DNA of 50,919 bases from JAHEJX01 sp041605955. Its GTDB lineage: Bacteria; Actinomycetota; Acidimicrobiia; Spongiisociales; UBA5794. The notes beneath the pieces are model-generated. The model had not been told where the DNA came from and searched no databases. It was given only the letters and a program-made list of their open reading frames with translations. Shown here in pieces: positions 33,318 to 41,903 of the stretch (the stretch's first letter is position 1; every line of letters begins with the position of its first letter). The stretch spans positions 1 through 50,919 of the forward strand of contig JBFIXI010000026.1 of NCBI GenBank assembly GCA_041605955.1, read 5' to 3'. Position numbers and translations under genes: made by a program.

Positions 33318-34208
33318 ATGAACCGCTCCGTCAAGGTCCTCTTCCTCACATTCCTGTTGCTGGCCACGCTGGCGATTCCCAGCGCCCAGGCCACCTTCCC
33401 GGGGAACAACGGTGTGATTGCGTTCAGCCGATTCACCAACGACCAGAACGATATCTGGACCGTGCACCCGGGCACCGGCGACCTCACTCGGCTGACGCGA
33501 ACCAAGTTCGCCAACGAGGGGTTGCCCGACTGGAACGTCGCCGGCACCAAGCTCGCTTACTCGAAGTGCGGGCGCGACGAGTTCTCCAATTGCGATATCT
33601 GGGTTATGAACGCCGACGGCACCGGCAAGCAGCGGCTGACCCGCACGCCGCGAGCCCAGGAGACCTGGCCGACGTGGTCGCCTGATGGCAAGAAGATCGC
33701 CTTCGTGTCGAATGCCCGTGACGAGTTCCAGGACATCTGGGTGATGAATGCCGACGGGTCTGGCAAGCGGCGGCTCACCAAGACGCCCGGTTTCGACGCC
33801 TTTCCGGAATGGTCCCCCGATGGAACCAAGATCGCATTCACCAGCTCCCGAGCCAGCATCGACGACATCTGGGTGATGAACGCCGACGGCACCAATCCGG
33901 TGCAGCTCACCTCGGGTCGTCAGGTCGATGAGCGGCCCGACTGGTCGCCGGACGGGGCCAAGCTGGTGTTCTCCCGGGCCGGCAATATCTGGGCGATGAA
34001 CGCCGACGGGAGCAATCTCACTCAGTTGACGAAGAACCGCCGCTGGGAGTTCGGCCCGACCTTCTCGCCGGACGGCACGCAAATCGCCTTCAGCGCAATC
34101 CGGGCAAACGGCCGCATCGGCGCCTGGCTGATGCCCGCCGATGGCTCCAGCCAGAAGCAACTGACCCGCGGAATGTTGGACTTCTTCCCCGACTGGCAGG
34201 CGAAATAA
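33318..34208 (+). CDS. Exported TolB-like (PD40) beta-propeller protein
   Basis: A 296-residue secreted protein. The signal peptide (VKVLFLTFLLLATLAIPSAQA) is followed by about six propeller blades. Clear PD40 units read WSPDGKKIAF, WSPDGTKIAF, WSPDGAKLVF and FSPDGTQIAF, and each blade also repeats a DIWVMNADGT-like strand (five times, with small changes). Such propellers mediate protein or ligand contacts outside the membrane; without other Tol genes a TolB role is not implied. AAAGGGGTGGA precedes the ATG, and a very strong terminator follows 24 bases after the stop, so it is monocistronic. Confidence 0.85.
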   Translation: MNRSVKVLFLTFLLLATLAIPSAQATFPGNNGVIAFSRFTNDQNDIWTVHPGTGDLTRLTRTKFANEGLPDWNVAGTKLAYSKCGRDEFSNCDIWVMNADGTGKQRLTRTPRAQETWPTWSPDGKKIAFVSNARDEFQDIWVMNADGSGKRRLTKTPGFDAFPEWSPDGTKIAFTSSRASIDDIWVMNADGTNPVQLTSGRQVDERPDWSPDGAKLVFSRAGNIWAMNADGSNLTQLTKNRRWEFGPTFSPDGTQIAFSAIRANGRIGAWLMPADGSSQKQLTRGMLDFFPDWQAK

Positions 34209-34232
34209 CGCCCTACCAACACTGACCTACGC

Positions 34233-34266
34233 GAAAGGGACCGGGTCGCCGAGCCCGGTCCCTTTC
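34233..34266 (+). terminator. Strong intrinsic terminator after the TolB-like gene
   Basis: GAAAGGGACCGGG (34233-34245) and CCCGGTCCCTTTC (34254-34266) form a perfect 13-bp stem around an 8-base loop. It is followed by CTCTCG and not by a U-tract. It is the best hairpin of this type in the window. Confidence 0.85.
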
Positions 34267-34335
34267 CTCTCGTGGCCGCGACGTCGCAGCCGCAAATCGA
34301 CTTGACTCTTCACGTCACCTGAGAGGGGAGAGTCG

Positions 34336-35268
34336 ATGAATGAGCTGAACGTTGTGCTCGGCGCCGGTCCGGCGGGGCGCGCCCTGGTCGGACGGCTGGT
34401 GGAGGGGGAGCGACCCGTCCGGGTGGTGAACCGCAGCGGCAAAGCGGACGTCCCCGCCGGTGTCGAGGTTGTCGCCGCCGATATCACGGCTCCCGATGGT
34501 GCGATGCGGGCGTGCGCAGGCGCCGGCGTTGTCTTCGGCTGTGTCGGGCTGCCCGGCTACGACCGTTGGCCGGAGCTGTGGCCGCCGCTGATGGAAGGAA
34601 TGCTCCGAGGTGCAGAACACGCCGGGGCGCGGTTCATCTTCATGGACAACCTTTACATGTATGGGCCAGCCGATGCGCCGCGGACCGAAGACATGCCGCT
34701 CACCGACTACGGGGACAAGCCGGCGGTGCGGGCGCAGATCACCCGTATGTGGCAGGAGGCGCAGACGGCCGGGCGGGTCCAAACCGCTGCAGTGCGGGCC
34801 AGCGACTTCTACGGACCGGAGGTCACGCTGGCGGCGCTGGGCGAGTTCTCAGTCGGGCGGATGAGCCGGGGCAAGGCGGCCCAGGTCTTCGGCGATCCCG
34901 ACCAGCCCCATGCGTTCTCGTATGTTCCCGACGTCGCCCGCGCCCTGGTCAGCGTCGCCGACGCCGGCGACGAGGCGCTGGGCCAAGCCTGGCATGTTCC
35001 CAATGCGCCGGCCCAGACGGTCCGCCAGATATTGGCCGCTTTCGCCGCGCAGCTCGGTGTCGAGCTCAAGATCCAGGCGCCGCCACCTGTGGCGATGACG
35101 TTGCTCGGACTTTTCAACAAGCAGGTGCGCGAGGCCAAGGAGATGCTCTATCAGTGGGATCGGCCCTTCCTCGTGGATCACTCCAAGTTCGCCGCCCGCT
35201 TCTGGGACGACCCGACGCCATTCGAGGTGGGCATCCCCGCCACCGCCGCCTGGTTCCGGAGCCGGTAG
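34336..35268 (+). CDS. NAD(P)-dependent epimerase/dehydratase-like protein (extended SDR)
   Basis: A 310-residue Rossmann-fold protein. The dinucleotide-binding GAGPAGRALV replaces the usual GxxGxxG with an atypical-SDR pattern, and VFGCVGLPGYDRW, FIFMDNLYMYGP, a RASDFYGPEV segment and SYVPDVARALV follow. The usual YxxxK catalytic pair is not clear (KPAVRAQITRM occupies that place), so it may be an atypical SDR with a different chemistry, such as NmrA-like or furan-reducing enzymes. GAGGGGAGAG precedes the ATG. The AraC regulator 500 bases downstream may control it. Confidence 0.8.
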   Translation: MNELNVVLGAGPAGRALVGRLVEGERPVRVVNRSGKADVPAGVEVVAADITAPDGAMRACAGAGVVFGCVGLPGYDRWPELWPPLMEGMLRGAEHAGARFIFMDNLYMYGPADAPRTEDMPLTDYGDKPAVRAQITRMWQEAQTAGRVQTAAVRASDFYGPEVTLAALGEFSVGRMSRGKAAQVFGDPDQPHAFSYVPDVARALVSVADAGDEALGQAWHVPNAPAQTVRQILAAFAAQLGVELKIQAPPPVAMTLLGLFNKQVREAKEMLYQWDRPFLVDHSKFAARFWDDPTPFEVGIPATAAWFRSR

Positions 35269-35405
35269 GTGGGTCGCCCACATCGCCGCTCGAAACCCTG
35301 CCTCGGAGGAGGTGTTGCGATTGGAATTCGCATCGATCAGGGTCAATGACCGGCGGCTGGTGGTGTTGCGCGCCGGAGACGGTGAGCGGGCGATGCCCGA
35401 TTCCG

Positions 35406-35666
35406 CTAGACGGTCGCCTCTTGGTGGTTCATAGCCTTGCCCGTCTGATACGCATCGATGGCGAAGGCCGTGTTCATCACGAAGACAGCGGCGAACATCA
35501 CGCCGTATAAGGTCGGTTCGGAGTCCCGGATGCCGAACTCGACCACGGTGAGGGCAATAACGCCCGCCAGCCACAGCAGTGCGAGGCCTCGCTTGACGCC
35601 CAGGATCAGGTAGCCGGCTCCCGGAAAGAAGAAGTTGGCGATCGTGGCGATCGTTGTTCTGCTCAT
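35406..35666 (-). CDS. Small membrane protein, TM2-like
   Basis: An 86-residue protein with three hydrophobic stretches. The N-terminal IATIANFFFPGAGYLILGVKRG resembles the TM2-domain start (ALLSFFIPGLGHLYLG...). It has no catalytic motif. GGAGGAG lies two bases before the ATG at 35666, which supports translation despite the short length. It diverges from the AraC-family gene across 102 bases. Confidence 0.65.
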   Translation of the reverse strand: MSRTTIATIANFFFPGAGYLILGVKRGLALLWLAGVIALTVVEFGIRDSEPTLYGVMFAAVFVMNTAFAIDAYQTGKAMNHQEATV

Positions 35667-35768
35667 CGCTCCTCCATTGACCTATGCCTCCAGCCAACGT
35701 AGTCTGAACCTTGCGACGCCGATATAGCCAGATGGCCACAATCCATATTTAATCGTCGTCATTTTCAC

Positions 35769-36689
35769 ATGTCAGATGCACTAACAGACATACTGGCTTC
35801 GGTTCGGATGGAAGGATCGATCTTCTCCAGGGCTTCGTTGGCCGCACCCTGGGGGGTGGAGTCGGGCGACCTCGGCTCCGGCATCTTCCACGCCGTCGTG
35901 CGGGGTAGGGCCTATGCGCGGCTGGCCGAAGGAGGCGTGCCCGTGGTGCTCGAGCGCGGCGACATCGTACTGATGCCCCACGGCGACAACCATGTGATGA
36001 CCGACGAGCCGGATCGGCCGACTCGGCTCATCGGTGAGCTCACCACCGTCGATGCCAACGGCATGGGCCACCTCGTCGTCGACGGCGACGGCGCCCGCAC
36101 CTCGCTGATCTGCGGCGCCGTACGCTTCGATGGGGGAGAGGCGCACCCCGTCTTCTCCATGTTGCCCCGCCTCATTCACGTGCGCGATCGCACCGGCACC
36201 ATGTCTCGAGTTGTCGAATCCCTTGTGGAGTTGATCGCGGCCGAGGTCGACGATCATGCCCCTGGGTCGGAAACCGTCGTCGCACGTCTCACCGACGTTC
36301 TCGTGATCTACGCGTTGCGGGACCACATCCAGCAGCTCGCCCCCGGGGAGGCTGGCTGGCTCGGGGCCCTGCAGGATCCGCAGATCCGCCAGGCGCTCGG
36401 CCTGATGCACGCCGAGCCGGCCCGCTCGTGGACCGCTCACGACTTGGCGACCGAAGTCGGCCTGTCGCGGTCGGCCTTCTTCTCCCGCTTCAAGGGACTA
36501 GTCGGCGAGACGCCGACGCAATACCTGACCCGCTGGCGAGTTCACTTGGCCAGCCGCATGTTGCGAGAAGAGGGCACGTCGGTGTCCGCCGTGGCCCGCC
36601 GGGTCGGCTACGCCACCGACGCCGCGTTCAGCAACGCATTCAACCGGGTGATGGGCATTCGGCCTGGGGCATATCGGCGAGCGGCGTAG
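35769..36689 (+). CDS. AraC-family transcriptional regulator (cupin-type sensor)
   Basis: A 306-residue protein. Residues 10-195 form a cupin-like ligand domain (AYARLAEGGVPVVLERGDIVLMPHGDNHVM, with the PHG-x3-H turn). The C-terminal 100 residues are two AraC helix-turn-helix motifs (WTAHDLATEVGLSRSAFFSRFKGLVGETPTQYLTRWR and AVARRVGYATDAAFSNAFNRVMGIRPGAYRR). It probably senses a small molecule and regulates a neighbouring gene, such as the epimerase. The gap before it is AT-richer (CATATTTAAT near 35743), suiting a promoter. No clear Shine-Dalgarno precedes the ATG. Confidence 0.9.
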   Translation: MSDALTDILASVRMEGSIFSRASLAAPWGVESGDLGSGIFHAVVRGRAYARLAEGGVPVVLERGDIVLMPHGDNHVMTDEPDRPTRLIGELTTVDANGMGHLVVDGDGARTSLICGAVRFDGGEAHPVFSMLPRLIHVRDRTGTMSRVVESLVELIAAEVDDHAPGSETVVARLTDVLVIYALRDHIQQLAPGEAGWLGALQDPQIRQALGLMHAEPARSWTAHDLATEVGLSRSAFFSRFKGLVGETPTQYLTRWRVHLASRMLREEGTSVSAVARRVGYATDAAFSNAFNRVMGIRPGAYRRAA

Positions 36690-36711
36690 CGGTGCCTCAT
36701 CGCCGGCCTGG

Positions 36712-37038
36712 TCAGCCCGCGGTGGCGAGCTCTGACCGGAGCGCCTCGAGTTCTCGCTCTAGCTCGGCAAACCCTTCGTCGACCTCATCGACTCGGGTTG
36801 CATCCGGGCTTCGCCCCAGCTCATGGGCCAGCTCGCCGTGGCGCGAGGCGGCCACCCGGTATCGCTCGGCGATGTCGGGACGTCCGTCGATCTCGACTCG
36901 TGTTGACAGCTCGAGGACCGGGTCGGACATGGCATCGGCCCGCTGCTGGAGCCCGGCCCATGTCCTGGCCAGGGCCGCCGCCCGGCGGCCCGCCGTCGCT
37001 CTGAGGACCTCGAGTGGCCTGAGTACACGGAACTCCAC
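36712..37038 (-). CDS. Small helical protein of unknown function
   Basis: A 108-residue protein predicted to be mostly helical, with Ala-, Arg- and Glu-rich segments (AGRRAAALARTWAGLQQRADA and DEVDEGFAELERELEALRSEL) able to form coiled coils. No family is recognised. GAAGGAG lies five bases before the GTG at 37038, which is preferred over the in-frame TTG at 37053 and GTG at 37044. It lies between two unrelated plus-strand genes. Confidence 0.55.
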   Translation of the reverse strand: MEFRVLRPLEVLRATAGRRAAALARTWAGLQQRADAMSDPVLELSTRVEIDGRPDIAERYRVAASRHGELAHELGRSPDATRVDEVDEGFAELERELEALRSELATAG

Positions 37039-37207
37039 TGTCACTCCTTCCAAAGTCGACCCTATCCGACGATCGCAGACAGAGTCTGCCGGAGGCGTCT
37101 TAGGTTTGGCTCAGCTCGCTGCCGGGACAGGTGAGGTCGGCTCGGATACCGCTCGTAGATCCTCCCAATCCCCACCCCGCGAGCGCTAATCCGTAGAGTG
37201 GTGTCAG

Positions 37208-38374
37208 ATGAAAGGGATCGAGCTACCGCCGCTGACCGAGGACTTCACTGCGGATCCGGTCGAGCTCTTCTTTGATCTGGCCTATGTCTTCGCCTTTTCG
37301 CAGCTGGTGGAGTTGTTGGTCAAAGACCCGACGTCGGCGGGCGTGGGGCGGGCCGCCTTGTTGTTCGGGCTGCTGTGGTTGCCGTGGCAACAGTTGACCT
37401 GGGCCGCCAACGCCGTCTCAGGCAACGGACGCCCGGTGAGGCTGCTGTTCCTCGCCGCCACGGTTCTCAGCATCCCGATGGCGGCCTCGACATCGACCGC
37501 CTTGGAGGGTGGGGGCTACGTCTTTGCCCTCACCTTGACCGGGATAATGCTGATCGGCTTCCGGATGCAGACACTCGGGGCCGTGGGCCGCAGCGATTAC
37601 CGGGACGTGGTCTACGGCTGGATCACGCCGAACCTGGTTGCGATCGCGGTCTTGGTGGTCGGCTCGTTCTTCGACGGAAGCGCTCGGCTCGCCCTATGGC
37701 TCACCACCGCGGCGATCGTGTTGTGGGCGATGATCAGGGCCGCCGAGGGGGAGTGGCCGGTGCGATCGGGCCACTTCGCCGAGCGCCACGGCCTGATCAT
37801 CATCGTTGCCCTGGGCGAGGTCATCGTCGCGATTGGAATTCCCGTCGTGGGGGCCCTGCAGAAAGGCGAGGGCCTGTCCGCCGCCACTGTTGGCGCCCTG
37901 CTGGCGTCGGGTGCCTTTGCCGGTTTGTTGTGGTGGGCGTACTTCGACCGACCCAGCCCTGGTTTGGAGTTCGCCGCCTCCAAGCTGGACGGCCTGAAGA
38001 TCGGTCACTATGTCCGCGACGTATACACCTGGGCGCATGCCCCGATGGTTGCCGGGATCATCCTCTCGGCGGCAGCGCTCGAAGAGATCGCCCTCCATCC
38101 CGAGGCCGCGGTGACCCTTCCCTTCCGATCCATGCTTGCGGGAGGTCTCTTCCTATTCCTGACGGGGGTCTTCCTGGCAGTGTGGCGAGCCTTTCGCGCC
38201 CGGGCCACCGAACGCCTGGTCGGCGCCATCGTGATCGCCGTCATCGTCTTTGTCTCCGCCTCCCTCCAGGGTGTCGCCGTCTTGTCCCTGGTGGTGGCCG
38301 TGATGTTCGTGGTGCTGCTCGCCGAGCATCGTAGAATCCAGAGGCTCGGGCTCGACGCCGAACTAGAGCACTGA
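37208..38374 (+). CDS. LtrA-like membrane protein (low temperature requirement A)
   Basis: A 388-residue protein with about ten to eleven membrane segments. The LtrA family signature VELFFDLAYVFAFSQLVELL opens it, and HFAERHGLIIIVALGEVIVAIG is the second conserved block, containing charged residues inside a helix. It was named from a cold-sensitive Listeria mutant; its molecular role is unsettled. It starts at ATG 37208 (AGAGTG upstream is weak) and converges, one base apart, on the membrane kinase gene. Confidence 0.9.
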   Translation: MKGIELPPLTEDFTADPVELFFDLAYVFAFSQLVELLVKDPTSAGVGRAALLFGLLWLPWQQLTWAANAVSGNGRPVRLLFLAATVLSIPMAASTSTALEGGGYVFALTLTGIMLIGFRMQTLGAVGRSDYRDVVYGWITPNLVAIAVLVVGSFFDGSARLALWLTTAAIVLWAMIRAAEGEWPVRSGHFAERHGLIIIVALGEVIVAIGIPVVGALQKGEGLSAATVGALLASGAFAGLLWWAYFDRPSPGLEFAASKLDGLKIGHYVRDVYTWAHAPMVAGIILSAAALEEIALHPEAAVTLPFRSMLAGGLFLFLTGVFLAVWRAFRARATERLVGAIVIAVIVFVSASLQGVAVLSLVVAVMFVVLLAEHRRIQRLGLDAELEH

Positions 38375-38375
38375 G

Positions 38376-40313
38376 CTATATGCCGGGAGCCGGGGTTGCG
38401 CTCAGATTGTGGCTGGAGATATCGTTGCTTGGTGATGGCGCTGGGGCGGCGGCGGGCAGCGTCAGCTCGAATCGCGTCAGACCGTTCACTCGCGTATAGC
38501 GCAGGTCCCCGCTCATCAGTCGGGCCAGCTTGCGGGATACCGACAGGCCGAGCCCGACCGACTTCGGCTCCTGCAAGCCGTTGTCGGAGCGCTGGTAGGA
38601 ATCGAATATGCGGTCGGCGTCGGCCTCGGGCACTCCCTTGCCGTCGTCGACAACCGCCAACTGCCATGTTGGGCCGGCTTGCTCGATCGTCACATACACG
38701 TCGTCACCGCCGTATCTGGAGGCGTTCGTCAGCAGGTTGCGCAGAATCTGGCGCACCCGCAGCGGATCCCCCAGGGCGCTGACCGGCTCGTCGGCGCCGA
38801 CGACATTGACCGTGAGCCTGATCCCAGAGCGGGTGACGTTGCCGACGACGTCTCGCACCTCCGAAGCCAGGTCGAACTCACGGATGTCCAGATTCTGTAC
38901 CCCCATCTCGGTACGCCCCGCCACGAGAAGGTCTTCGACTATGCCGGCCAGCTCGTTGCTCTGGTCGGCGATCATCTGGATCAACTCCATGGTTTCCGCT
39001 TCAGAGAAGGTTCCCGGCGAGTGCCTGAGCTCATCGGCGAGTCCGGCCACTGCGGTGAGCGGAGTCCGCAGCTCATGGCTGACCGAGGCGACGAACTCGT
39101 CCTTGGAGCGAATGAGCTCCTCGAGCTGATCCTTCAAATACGTCAGCTGGGCCAGCGATTCGCCCAGTCGGCCGTTCTCGAGAGACACTGCGACCTGGCC
39201 GGCCAGGGTGTCCACCAATCCGACATCTTCGGCGACGAAGCGCGACACGTCGCCCAGGCGGTTGGCGGCAATGACAACTCCGATGATCCTGTCGCCACTG
39301 CGCATGGGGGCGACGATTGCCTGATCGATCGTCAGGATGCCCTTACCGACGGGATGCTCGAACGGTCCGTTGAGCAGTCCGTCGTTGGCGGCAATCGCGA
39401 TGGCTCGCACCGCCTCTGTTGCGTCTTCATCGACCGGTTCCATGACGCGGCTCTGGCCCCTCGGACCGCTCGACGTTGCATACGCGGAGTGACCGTCCAT
39501 CGGGAAGATGAAGACCTCGGCGTATTCGGCATCCACCATGCTGCGGGCGCTGTCGACCGCCGAGCGCAACGCGGACTCGATTTGCGGAGCGGCGTGCAGG
39601 GCGCGGGTGGCGTCGTAGAGAGATCCGAGCCGACCGCTCTCCTCACGCTGGTTGACGTACGCGCGATAAGCAACGTAGAGGATCACTGGAGGCACAGCCG
39701 TCAGCCACGCCGCCTCCGGCTTCTCGATCAGCAGGACGACGCCGATGAGCGCGGTGGCCGTATTCATCACCGTGGCCAGGGCGCTGAGCACCATGACCTC
39801 GGCTGCTTCGCGGATCGTGAGCCGTCCGCCGGAGAGCCGGATCACCGAGTAGATCATGGCCTCCGCCGCCACCAGCGCAACGATGGCGCCGCTGATGGCG
39901 GCGACCCAGCCGATCGGCCCGCCGGGCTCGGCGCTTCCGAGCACGGCACGGAAGACCAGTATCGCCACCGTGGTCTGAACGGCGAACTGGCCGATGTTGA
40001 AGGTGAGCTTGGCCGGGGGCTGGCGGCGCAGAGTGAGGGCCAAGGTATTAGCTGCCAGCTGGGCGGTAACGGCGGCGAGCGGTGACGCCAGGAAGAGAGC
40101 CAGCACCAACGGCACCTCGCTCAGCGAGAAGGAATGGGCGTCCTTGCGAAAGCGCAGATGGAACACCGCACGCTCCGCCACCACGAAGAGCACCACTAGG
40201 GCCGGCCATGGGATGGTTCGCTCGACGATGATCGGATCCCATCCGGACACAACCACTGTGAGGAGGCCCGCCACGACCCAGACGGCGGCGATGAACATCC
40301 AGACCCGTCTCAC
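38376..40313 (-). CDS. Membrane-bound histidine kinase (7TM-like sensor, GAF, HisKA, HATPase)
   Basis: A 645-residue sensor kinase. Residues 1-220 form about seven membrane helices with FHLRFRKDAHSFSLSEVPLVLALF, the pattern of a MASE-like or 7TM sensor module. A GAF domain spans about 235-395 (VAPMRSGDRIIGVVIAANRL). The H-box SVSHELRTPLTAVAGL holds His413, followed by the N-box NLLTNASRYG, DDGKGVP and GLGLSVS. No response regulator is adjacent. GTG at 40313 opens the first membrane helix; the divergent selenoprotein gene begins 143 bases away. Confidence 0.9.
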   Translation of the reverse strand: MRRVWMFIAAVWVVAGLLTVVVSGWDPIIVERTIPWPALVVLFVVAERAVFHLRFRKDAHSFSLSEVPLVLALFLASPLAAVTAQLAANTLALTLRRQPPAKLTFNIGQFAVQTTVAILVFRAVLGSAEPGGPIGWVAAISGAIVALVAAEAMIYSVIRLSGGRLTIREAAEVMVLSALATVMNTATALIGVVLLIEKPEAAWLTAVPPVILYVAYRAYVNQREESGRLGSLYDATRALHAAPQIESALRSAVDSARSMVDAEYAEVFIFPMDGHSAYATSSGPRGQSRVMEPVDEDATEAVRAIAIAANDGLLNGPFEHPVGKGILTIDQAIVAPMRSGDRIIGVVIAANRLGDVSRFVAEDVGLVDTLAGQVAVSLENGRLGESLAQLTYLKDQLEELIRSKDEFVASVSHELRTPLTAVAGLADELRHSPGTFSEAETMELIQMIADQSNELAGIVEDLLVAGRTEMGVQNLDIREFDLASEVRDVVGNVTRSGIRLTVNVVGADEPVSALGDPLRVRQILRNLLTNASRYGGDDVYVTIEQAGPTWQLAVVDDGKGVPEADADRIFDSYQRSDNGLQEPKSVGLGLSVSRKLARLMSGDLRYTRVNGLTRFELTLPAAAPAPSPSNDISSHNLSATPAPGI

Positions 40314-40456
40314 CCGCGATCCAGCTCGGTGCGTCGCAGTTCCGGTTGTTTTGGGCAGTGCCAGCTCCTTGAAGACCTCGATAAAGGTATCGACAGCGCT
40401 GCGATGTCTCTGAAGCGGACCAACCCGCGGTCAGCGGTCCTTCTACGATGCTCGGT

Positions 40457-41353
40457 ATGACCGACCGGCGTCGCACGTCTCCCAGCTTCGTCAGCTACAT
40501 CGACAGGTCGGCGCGGTACTACGAGGCGCAGGGCTATCCGCAGCGCTACGCCTGGGCCCACTTCGATGACGTGCCGTTTGCGCCGCTGACCAAGCCGCTG
40601 GCCGCCAGTCGGTTGGGGGTCGTGACCACGTCCTACTTCCACCCCGAGAACACGCAGGTTCGGTCATTCGTCGATCGCCCGGTCGATCCGTATGCGGCGC
40701 CGCGCAGCGCCGCCGCCGAGTTGGACAACGCCGAGCTGTTCTGGGCCAAGGAGGAGACGCACACCGACGACCCCGAGACGTTCCTTCCGCTGGCCCGGTT
40801 GGGCGAGCTGGCTGAGGCGGGCCGGCTCGGGTCAGTGTCGCCCCGGTTCTACGGCCTGCCGACTGCATATTCACAGCGGCGGACACTGCAGCGGGACGCG
40901 CCGGCCATCGAAGCGTTCATACGCGACGACGAGGTCGACGTGGCGCTGCTGGTGCCGCTGTGACCGGTGTGTCACCAGACCGTGAGTCTGGTTGCTCGTC
41001 ACCTGGAGGCTGCCGGCATCCCCACGGTGGTGCTGGGCTCGGCGCGTGACATCGTCGAGGAGTGCGGGGTCGCCCGCTTCGTCTTCGTCGACTTCCCGCT
41101 GGGCAACCCGTGCGGGAAGCCAGGGGACGTCGCCATGCAGCGCCGCATTGTCGGCCTCGCCATCGACGTGTTGGAGTCAACGGCGGCGCCGCGCACCACG
41201 GTGCAAGCCGCCGAGGTGTGGGATCCTCACGACGACGGCTGGCGGGATCGCTTCATGCGGGTCGACGACTCCAACCGGGCGGAGCTGGCGGCGGCAGGGG
41301 AGAGGCGGCGCGCCCTCCAGGCCCGGGTCAGGGCGAGTCGCCCCCACGGCTGA
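40457..41353 (+). CDS. GrdB-family (glycine/sarcosine/betaine reductase B-like) selenoprotein with in-frame TGA as selenocysteine
   Basis: Two frames, 40457-40963 and 40964-41353, are in the same phase and separated only by TGA at 40961-40963; read through, they give 298 residues with U169. The joined sequence around the codon, LVPL-U-PVCHQTVSLVARHLEAAG, is the conserved UxxC redox site of this family, where relatives carry Cys or Sec. YIDRSARYYEAQGYP, RYAWAHFDDVPFAPLTKPLA and VFVDFPLGNPCGKPGD are family-typical on both sides. A 7-bp hairpin follows the TGA (see SECIS entry). Function is probably a thiol/selenol redox reaction; the true substrate is unknown. Start ATG 40457; 40448 is an alternative. 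Confidence 0.8.
40961..41003 (+). promoter_or_regulatory. Candidate bacterial SECIS element with UGA codon
   Basis: TGA at 40961-40963 is followed after 10 bases by ACCAGAC (40974-40980), loop CGTGA, and GTCTGGT (40986-40992), a perfect 7-bp stem. A lower stem is possible between GGTG (40966-40969) and CACC (41000-41003). The loop guanine lies 18 bases after the TGA, within the range known for SelB-bound bacterial SECIS hairpins. Confidence 0.7.
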
Positions 41354-41407
41354 GAGCGGTTCCGCCGCCGCGCCGCTATTCGGCCGGGGTCATCTCCGGC
41401 TAGCCCG

Positions 41408-41785
41408 TTAGTTGCGCAGTGCTTCGCGGAAGAGGATGTCGCCGCCGACGAACCCGGTCGGGCTCCCTTCGAAGGGCCACCAGCAGAACACGGTGAGCCT
41501 TTGCAGCCCGGCGGGGATGGGACGAGTCAACAGTTCCACCTTGTTGCCGTCGCCGTCGGCGAACCAGATCGTCTTACCGACACCCACGATGTTGCTGTCA
41601 CCATCTTGACCAACGACCGACGGATCGGTCGGTGAATAGACCGCTTCGAACGTGAGCCCGTTCTCGCAGACCGCCGGCCCGAACACCACCACATTCGGAT
41701 TGGATTCCACGTCGGCGGCGGCCGGCACTGCGGCGATCGCTCCGAGCAGGAGGGCCAGGCAAAGCACGATTGGGGTGCGTCGCAT
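41408..41785 (-). CDS. Small secreted protein of unknown function
   Basis: A 125-residue protein with a clear signal peptide (RRTPIVLCLALLLGAIAAVPAAA) and a soluble mature part of about 100 residues (NPNVVVFGPAVCENGLTF, two cysteines, and a WWPFEG segment). It has no known family. The start ATG at 41785 follows GGAGACC; the longer frame to 42052 lies outside the signal peptide and is not used. The selenoprotein gene ends 54 bases away, convergent. Confidence 0.7.
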   Translation of the reverse strand: MRRTPIVLCLALLLGAIAAVPAAADVESNPNVVVFGPAVCENGLTFEAVYSPTDPSVVGQDGDSNIVGVGKTIWFADGDGNKVELLTRPIPAGLQRLTVFCWWPFEGSPTGFVGGDILFREALRN

Positions 41786-41903
41786 TGGGGGTCTCCATTC
41801 CCTCTTCGTCCCGGGCCGGGACGCCTTCCTCAACCATACGCCCCTGAGCAGGCCGATGGCGCCAGGCCCGGGCAAGACAGGAAGGCCACTCCGCCTTCGG
41901 GGA

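Noticed and set aside
38679..40085. 468-residue open frame on the plus strand
   Set aside because: It is antisense to the membrane histidine kinase, whose motifs are clear; long antisense frames are expected at this GC content.
40448..40963. A separate 171-residue gene ending at the TGA, followed by a second gene from 40967
   Set aside because: Both halves are needed to make the family's conserved sequence, the phase is kept, and the TGA is followed by a SECIS-like hairpin; a single selenoprotein explains the data better than two genes or a nonsense mutation.
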